Positions 1 through 6,114 of a stretch of DNA of 6,114 nt are shown one piece after another. How positions within the stretch are numbered: position 1 is the first letter of the stretch; each line of letters starts with the position of its first letter. The notes under the pieces were generated by a model. That model did not search any database. It saw only the letters and a program-made list of their open reading frames with translations, and had not been told where the DNA came from. A program made the translations under genes and the position numbers. Source of the stretch: an uncultured Pseudomonadota bacterium (GTDB lineage: Bacteria > Myxococcota_A > UBA796 > CAJQPC01); contig CALGIB010000085.1 in assembly GCA_937915955.1 (NCBI GenBank), forward strand, positions 1 to 6,114. The letters run 5' to 3'.

Positions 1-39
1 GGTATGAGCCGGGTGCTCTGACCGTTGAGCTACAGGCCC
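1..39 (-). tRNA. tRNA with CAU anticodon (Met or Ile2), 5' half only
   Basis: Read on the minus strand from 39, the sequence folds as the first half of a tRNA. It has a 7-nt acceptor strand GGGCCTG (39-33), TA at positions 8-9, a D-stem GCTC (30-27) pairing with GAGC (18-15), and an 8-nt D-loop containing the conserved GG (23-22). The anticodon 5' strand is CCCGG (13-9), followed by loop CTCATAC with anticodon CAT at 6-4. The 3' half lies beyond the window edge. CAU can mean elongator Met, initiator Met, or Ile2 (read as AUA after lysidine modification). The paired-type acceptor start argues against a typical initiator only weakly. The 8-nt D-loop and the place next to rpoD (E. coli has ileX near rpoD) lean towards Ile2, but this is not settled. 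Base 38 is C where A is usual. The tRNA starts 17 nt after the rpoD stop, so it may be co-transcribed with rpoD and released by RNase P. Confidence 0.88.
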
Positions 40-46
40 TTCAGGG

Positions 47-56
47 GGGCTGACGG

Positions 57-63
<7 letters not shown>
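47..63 (-). other. Perfect inverted repeat spanning the rpoD stop codon
   Basis: Positions 47-54 (gggctgac) and 56-63 (gtcagccc) are exact reverse complements around a single centre base at 55. In the rpoD transcript this can form a 7-bp stem with a CCG loop. The rpoD stop TGA (59-57) lies in it, and it ends 7 nt before the tRNA 5' end at 39. The downstream strand reads CCCTGA and has no run of T, so it is not a canonical intrinsic terminator. It could be an RNA processing or stability element, or a pause site. Confidence 0.6.
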
Positions 64-1766
<1,703 letters not shown>

Positions 1767-1772
1767 CTGAAG

Positions 1773-1778
1773 CTCCCT
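1773..1778 (-). promoter_or_regulatory. Ribosome binding site of rpoD
   Basis: On the minus strand AGGGAG (1778-1773) lies 6 nt before the GTG at 1766. This supports the GTG as the true start; no other in-frame start exists between it and the upstream stop TGA. Confidence 0.7.
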
Positions 1779-1780
1779 GG

Positions 1781-1798
1781 GTGCGCACGGTCAGACCG
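1781..1798. repeat. Two adjoining short palindromes upstream of rpoD
   Basis: gtgcgcac (1781-1788) is a perfect 8-bp palindrome. It shares its last base with cggtcagaccg (1788-1798), which has 5-bp arms around one base. They lie directly before the rpoD ribosome binding site in the 70-nt dnaG-rpoD gap. Dyads this short can be protein binding sites or chance in GC-rich DNA. I could not find a convincing -35/-10 pair beside them. Confidence 0.3.
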
Positions 1799-1819
1799 CT
1801 GGGCCGTAACGCAATCCGC

Positions 1820-1838
1820 GAGCGCGTGCGATGCGCTC
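1820..1838 (-). other. Hairpin at the dnaG stop codon
   Basis: gagcgc (1820-1825) and gcgctc (1833-1838) are exact reverse complements separated by 7 nt. In the transcript the 5' arm includes the last two bases of the dnaG stop codon (TGA, 1839-1837). No T-run follows, so it is not a typical terminator. In E. coli the dnaG-rpoD junction is an RNA processing point, which makes a processing or stability role plausible, but that is inference. Confidence 0.4.
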
Positions 1839-3597
1839 ATCGAATCCAACCCGTCAACGGTTTCAGCTGGTTGCGTCGCGTCTGAATCTCGCTTCGCTGT
1901 CGAAGCAGGTCCTTCACCTTTGACTCGTCCAGAGCTGGGTCGCAAGAAGAAAGCTCAGCTCGAACCCCGCTCAACCGGCGATCGAGCTCCTTGAGCTCGA
2001 GCCTGGCGAGGATCTGGGCGATGACGCGGGGGGCCTGCTCCTCGGTGTAGAGGCCCTCTCGCGCCGCCGCGGCCTGCAGCACGCGGGCCACGTCCGGGTC
2101 CATCTCGTCGAGGATGGCGGCCAGCTGGTCGCCGCCCATGAGTCGAGCAACCACAAGCTGCACGTCCGGCCGGTCCGTGACCTGCTGCGGGTCGGTCTCG
2201 GCCAGCGCCGGGGTGACCTGATCGGGGTGGTGCAGCAGCAGCCAGAGGATGTGGTTGAGCTCGATGTTGCCTACCCAGCGCGCGCCGTGGCCGCCGAGTC
2301 CGCCCATCGCCTGGCCCTCGCTGACCGAGCCGACCGCCCGACGCAGGGTCGCCTCGTCTACAGCGAGGATGCCCGCGGCTCGCGAGATGGCCCCGCTGCG
2401 GGCGTTGGCGGGGACCCGTCGGAGCAGGGGCAGGGCGGCGTCCACGGCTCGCCCGCTCCCGGTGCCGTGCTGTCGCACCGCGCGGTGCAGGACGTCGTGG
2501 AGCAGGGGGATGGAGCTGTCCAGGCGCTTCTCGAAGGCCTCGGCGCCCTCTCGCTGCACGTACTCGTCGGGGTCCTTGGCGCCCGGCAGGTCCAGGCGGC
2601 GGACCTCGACCCCGGCCTCGAGGAACAGCGGCAGGCTGCGATCGGCGGCTCGGGTCCCCGCGGCGTCGCTGTCGAAGAGCGCGATGGCCCGGTCCGTGAG
2701 CTGCCGGATTCGCTTCATGTGCAGCGGCGTCATCGCCGTGCCGCAGGTGGCCACGGTCTCCTCGAAGCCCGCCTGGGCCAGGGAGATGACGTCGAAGTAG
2801 CCCTCGACGACGATGACCCGCTGCTTCTTCTGGATGGCCGCGCGGGCCAGGTTCAGGCCGTAGAGCACCGAGGACTTCTCGTAGATCTCGGTCTCGGGCG
2901 AGTTGATGTACTTGGGGCCCTCGCCCTGGAGCAGGCGGCCGCCGAAGGCGATGGGGCGGTCCCGCTCGTCGAAGATGGGCACGATGACGCGATCGCGGAA
3001 GAGGTCGTAGTGACTGCCCCGGCGCTCGTTGTGTCGGGCCAGGCCGGCCTTCGCGGCCAGCTCGGGCGACACGCCGCGGCCGTGCAGGTGGTCCAGCAGG
3101 TGGGTCCAGCCCTCGGGCGCGTAGCCCATACGGAAGCGCACCACCGTGTCGCGCTCGATGCCTCGGCCCGTCAGGTACTCGCGCGCCTTCGCCCCCATCG
3201 GCGAGGTCATGAGCACGCTGTGGAACCAGGACGCCGCCTCCTCGCAGGCCTCGCGAACGCTGGTCTTGCGGCGCAGCTGCTCGCGGTCCTGCGGCGAGAG
3301 CTCCCGCTCCTGGATGGTGATGCCCGCGGGGCCGGCCAGCTCCTTGACCGCCTCGATGAAGGACAGGCCCTTCACCTTCTGGATGAACTTGAAGCTGTCG
3401 CCGCCTTCTCCGCAGCCGAAGCAGTGGTAGATGCCCTTGTGGGGGATCACGTGGAAGCTCGGGGACTTCTCCTGATGGAAGGGGCACAGGCCCTTCCAGG
3501 AGTTGCCCGCTCGCTTCAGCGAGACGAACTGGGAGACCAGCTGGACGATGTCCGTGTTCTCACGGATGGCATCGATGGTCTCGCGGGGGATCGCCAT
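1837..3597 (-). CDS. dnaG: DNA primase DnaG
   Basis: This 586-residue primase makes the RNA primers for leading- and lagging-strand synthesis and works with the DnaB helicase at the fork. The N-terminal zinc domain has the CHC2 ligand set C38, H41, C59 and C62 (CPFH and CFGC). The catalytic core carries YINSPET at 230-236. The TOPRIM acidic residues are E265 and D269 in EGYFD, D309 and D311 in DSD, and D342 and D344 in KDPDEY, almost at the E. coli numbering. The C-terminal part, about 445-586, is the helicase-binding domain, least conserved and ending in charged helices. Length matches the family (E. coli 581). The start ATG is fixed by an in-frame TAG four codons upstream. The ribosome site is poor, since the only AGG abuts the ATG, so translation may depend on coupling to murA, 33 nt upstream. 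The last 40 or so codons look less GC-rich than the rest. Confidence 0.98.
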   Translation of the reverse strand: MAIPRETIDAIRENTDIVQLVSQFVSLKRAGNSWKGLCPFHQEKSPSFHVIPHKGIYHCFGCGEGGDSFKFIQKVKGLSFIEAVKELAGPAGITIQERELSPQDREQLRRKTSVREACEEAASWFHSVLMTSPMGAKAREYLTGRGIERDTVVRFRMGYAPEGWTHLLDHLHGRGVSPELAAKAGLARHNERRGSHYDLFRDRVIVPIFDERDRPIAFGGRLLQGEGPKYINSPETEIYEKSSVLYGLNLARAAIQKKQRVIVVEGYFDVISLAQAGFEETVATCGTAMTPLHMKRIRQLTDRAIALFDSDAAGTRAADRSLPLFLEAGVEVRRLDLPGAKDPDEYVQREGAEAFEKRLDSSIPLLHDVLHRAVRQHGTGSGRAVDAALPLLRRVPANARSGAISRAAGILAVDEATLRRAVGSVSEGQAMGGLGGHGARWVGNIELNHILWLLLHHPDQVTPALAETDPQQVTDRPDVQLVVARLMGGDQLAAILDEMDPDVARVLQAAAAREGLYTEEQAPRVIAQILARLELKELDRRLSGVRAELSSCDPALDESKVKDLLRQRSEIQTRRNQLKPLTGWIR

Positions 3598-3630
3598 CCT
3601 GCGGAGCTAACGTGGCCGCAGCTGGGCTGT

Positions 3631-4935
<1,305 letters not shown>

Positions 4936-4944
4936 GGGATGGGG

Positions 4945-4957
4945 CTCCGGGGAGGAG
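4945..4957 (-). promoter_or_regulatory. murA ribosome binding site with a possible pairing partner
   Basis: GGAG (4948-4945 on the minus strand) lies 9 nt before the murA ATG and is the best Shine-Dalgarno candidate. Just upstream the leader has CCTCCTCCCC, and its CTCC (4957-4954) can pair with GGAG across a 5-nt loop. This could partly hide the ribosome site. The stem is only 4 bp, so the effect is uncertain. Confidence 0.35.
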
Positions 4958-4993
4958 GTTGAGCTGCCAGGACAGGCGCTCGGAGGGGAGGTC

Positions 4994-5023
4994 AAGATAG
5001 GCCTCCCAGCCTGGACGGGTCAA
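4994..5023 (-). promoter_or_regulatory. Putative sigma-70 promoter of the murA-dnaG-rpoD operon
   Basis: On the minus strand TTGACC (5023-5018) is a 5 of 6 match to the -35 consensus. TATCTT (4999-4994) is a 4 of 6 match to the -10, and the spacer is 18 nt. Transcription would start near 4987, giving a leader of about 50 nt before the murA ATG at 4935. Placement in the divergent intergenic region and the lack of a better pair support it; it has not been tested. Confidence 0.5.
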
Positions 5024-5108
5024 GACTTCCGAGGGCCGAAGCCGGGCGCCGCGACCGATGTGCGACACCCTCTCGGTAAGCAAGGCCTGTGCCAGGGGCG
5101 GGCGCCGG

Positions 5109-5114
5109 TATCAT
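5109..5114 (+). promoter_or_regulatory. Possible -10 element for the pentapeptide-repeat gene
   Basis: TATCAT differs from TATAAT at one base and is the only AT-rich hexamer near the gene start on the plus strand. No acceptable -35 lies 16-18 nt upstream, so it is a weak call. A start about 7 nt downstream would leave ATG 5121 essentially leaderless but give GTG 5172 a leader of about 50 nt. Confidence 0.2.
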
Positions 5115-5120
5115 GAGCCG

Positions 5121-6114
5121 ATGCTTCCGTCCCCCAGGGCCCTTCGACCGCGGCCGACGCAGGAAGCCCTGGTGGGCCTCGATCTCGTCGGGGCCGAGCT
5201 TCAGGGCGCCGATCTGCGCGGTCTGGATCTGTCGGGACGATCCTTGCGCGGGGCGCGGCTCGCCGACGCCGACCTGTCGGGGGCCAGGCTGGACGGCGCC
5301 GACCTGAGTGACGCGGATCTATCGGATGTAGATCTGCACGGCGCGAGCCTGGTGGGGGCCCGCCTCGTGGGGGCCATCCTGGTCCGAGTGCAGGGGCACG
5401 AGGTGGACCTGAGTCGGGCCGACCTGGGCGAGGCGGACCTGACCGCCGCGCTGCTCCCGGGCGTGAAGCTGGAGGGGGCTCGGCTGGACGGCGCACGCGC
5501 GGACTGGGCTCGGCTCGAGGGGCTGCAGGCAGCGGGCGCCAGCCTCCGGCGTCTTCGGGCTCGTCGCGCCTGCTTCGACGGAGGCCTGCTGGACGGCGCG
5601 GTGTTCGACGGCGCCGATCTCTCGGGCTCCAGCCTCGAGCAGGTCTCGGCCCGGGGGCTTCAGGCCCGAGCGGCTCGCCTCGAGCGCTGCCGCCTGCAGG
5701 GGGCGGACCTGCGAGACGCGGTCCTGGACGGCTGCGAGCTGCGGCGCGCCGGGCTCCGTGGAGCGAACCTGGCGGGGGCATCGATCGAGGGGGCCCTCGG
5801 GCTGGACCTGGGCCCGGGACTGATCCGGCGCGGGCTGGTCCTGGCCTGGGCGTGGCTCACGGGGGGCGCGGCGCGGGCGCTGGCCGTCGAGGTGTTCGAG
5901 CGTATTCGGGGCGACGAGGACGTCGAGGAGGAGGCCCCGGCCTTTGAGGCCGAGGAGCAGGAGGTCCCGGGGGCGGAGCCTGCGCGAGGTCGGCTGGCCG
6001 TCGAACACCTCGTCCCTGGCGCCGACCTGCGAGGCGAGGACCTGCGCCGGCTGGCGGTGGCGGGCCGCGACCTGACGGGGGCGGACCTGCGGCGGGCCCG
6101 CCTGGACGGCCTGG
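5121..6114 (+). CDS. Pentapeptide-repeat protein, 3' end beyond the window
   Basis: The frame from ATG 5121 stays open to the right edge, giving 331 residues without a stop. Residues 15-224 are about 42 consecutive pentapeptides of A(D/N)LXX type, with Leu (sometimes Phe or Ala) at every fifth residue from L17 to I222. This predicts a right-handed four-sided beta-helix of about ten coils. Residues 225-300 are not repeat: a hydrophobic stretch (GLVLAWAWLTGG, 238-249), then an acidic linker (about 264-287). Repeats resume at 301 (ADLRGEDLRR) and run off the edge. No signal peptide is evident. The start is uncertain. ATG 5121 lacks a ribosome site, an in-frame ATG at 5058 adds 21 residues, and GTG 5172 has AGGAAG (5161-5166) 5 nt before it and begins right at the repeats. 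The gene diverges from murA. Family members range from topoisomerase-protecting Qnr/MfpA proteins to secreted effectors; nothing here decides the function. Confidence 0.88.
   Translation, partial: MLPSPRALRPRPTQEALVGLDLVGAELQGADLRGLDLSGRSLRGARLADADLSGARLDGADLSDADLSDVDLHGASLVGARLVGAILVRVQGHEVDLSRADLGEADLTAALLPGVKLEGARLDGARADWARLEGLQAAGASLRRLRARRACFDGGLLDGAVFDGADLSGSSLEQVSARGLQARAARLERCRLQGADLRDAVLDGCELRRAGLRGANLAGASIEGALGLDLGPGLIRRGLVLAWAWLTGGAARALAVEVFERIRGDEDVEEEAPAFEAEEQEVPGAEPARGRLAVEHLVPGADLRGEDLRRLAVAGRDLTGADLRRARLDGL
5161..5174 (+). promoter_or_regulatory. Candidate ribosome site and alternative GTG start
   Basis: AGGAAG (5161-5166) is followed after 5 nt by GTG (5172-5174) in the pentapeptide frame. 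This is the best Shine-Dalgarno and start pairing near the 5' end of the gene. Starting here would remove 17 basic, proline-rich residues and leave a protein that begins directly with the repeat block. Confidence 0.35.
5163..5792 (+). repeat. Degenerate 15-bp tandem coding repeat (pentapeptide block 1)
   Basis: About 42 successive 15-bp units encode the first pentapeptide block (residues 15-224). Units often read close to GGCGCCGACCTG. The similar string ctggacggcgc recurs near 5289, 5484 and 5590. The protein register is unbroken, with the central hydrophobic residue always at position 2 modulo 5, so no insertion or deletion has changed the repeat phase. Confidence 0.85.
6021..6114 (+). repeat. 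Second pentapeptide block, continuing past the window
   Basis: Residues 301-331 resume the pentapeptide pattern, with hydrophobic centres L303, L308, V313, L318, L323 and L328. The phase is shifted by one residue relative to block 1. It follows the hydrophobic and acidic insert at residues 225-300 and continues off the right edge, so its full size is unknown. Confidence 0.75.

Noticed and set aside
5089..5307. A 72-residue plus-strand open frame at the start of the pentapeptide gene
   Set aside because: It is out of frame with the repeat. The correct frame begins at 5058, 5121 or 5172 and has no stop before the window ends.
5319..6008. Minus-strand open frames of 229 and 253 residues opposite the repeat gene
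   Set aside because: Antisense reflections of the 15-bp repeat units; no independent evidence of coding.
5121..6114. Naming the repeat protein as a Qnr/MfpA topoisomerase-protection protein
   Set aside because: It has far more repeats than the roughly 200-residue Qnr family, an acidic insert, and a mixed Arg/Asp surface not clearly resembling DNA. The shared repeat fold alone does not show function.

Overview
The window is GC-rich (by eye about two thirds G+C). It carries a compact minus-strand housekeeping operon and, diverging from it on the plus strand, one open-ended pentapeptide-repeat gene. High GC, a RpoD very close to proteobacterial sigma-70 in regions 2 to 4, and a primase and MurA of ordinary bacterial type suggest a Gram-negative proteobacterium-like organism. 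A Myxococcota or other deltaproteobacterial relative is my best guess, but this is inference from overall character, not a database match.

Layout in direction of transcription (minus strand, right to left): a promoter-like element at 4994-5023, murA (4935 to 3631), a 33-nt gap, dnaG (3597 to 1837), a 70-nt gap, rpoD (1766 to 57), a 17-nt gap, and the 5' half of a tRNA with anticodon CAU that runs off the left edge (39 to 1). On the plus strand, a pentapeptide-repeat protein starts near 5121 and is still open at 6114.

The minus-strand genes supply cell-wall precursor synthesis (MurA), replication priming (DnaG), transcription initiation (RpoD) and a translation component (tRNA). This is a version of the classical macromolecular synthesis operon. 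dnaG-rpoD is the conserved core, but murA sits where rpsU stands in the enterobacterial arrangement. Gaps are short and I see no T-tract terminator between the genes, so co-transcription is likely. Short inverted repeats sit at or next to all three stop codons. The strongest is a perfect 8+1+8 palindrome covering the rpoD stop, just before the tRNA.

The plus-strand gene encodes about 42 consecutive pentapeptides in unbroken register, then a hydrophobic and acidic non-repeat segment, then a second repeat block in shifted register. Its function is unknown. I found no mobile element, CRISPR array, phage gene or recognisable new multi-gene system. The most unusual items are the repeat protein's architecture and the hairpins at the operon's stop codons.
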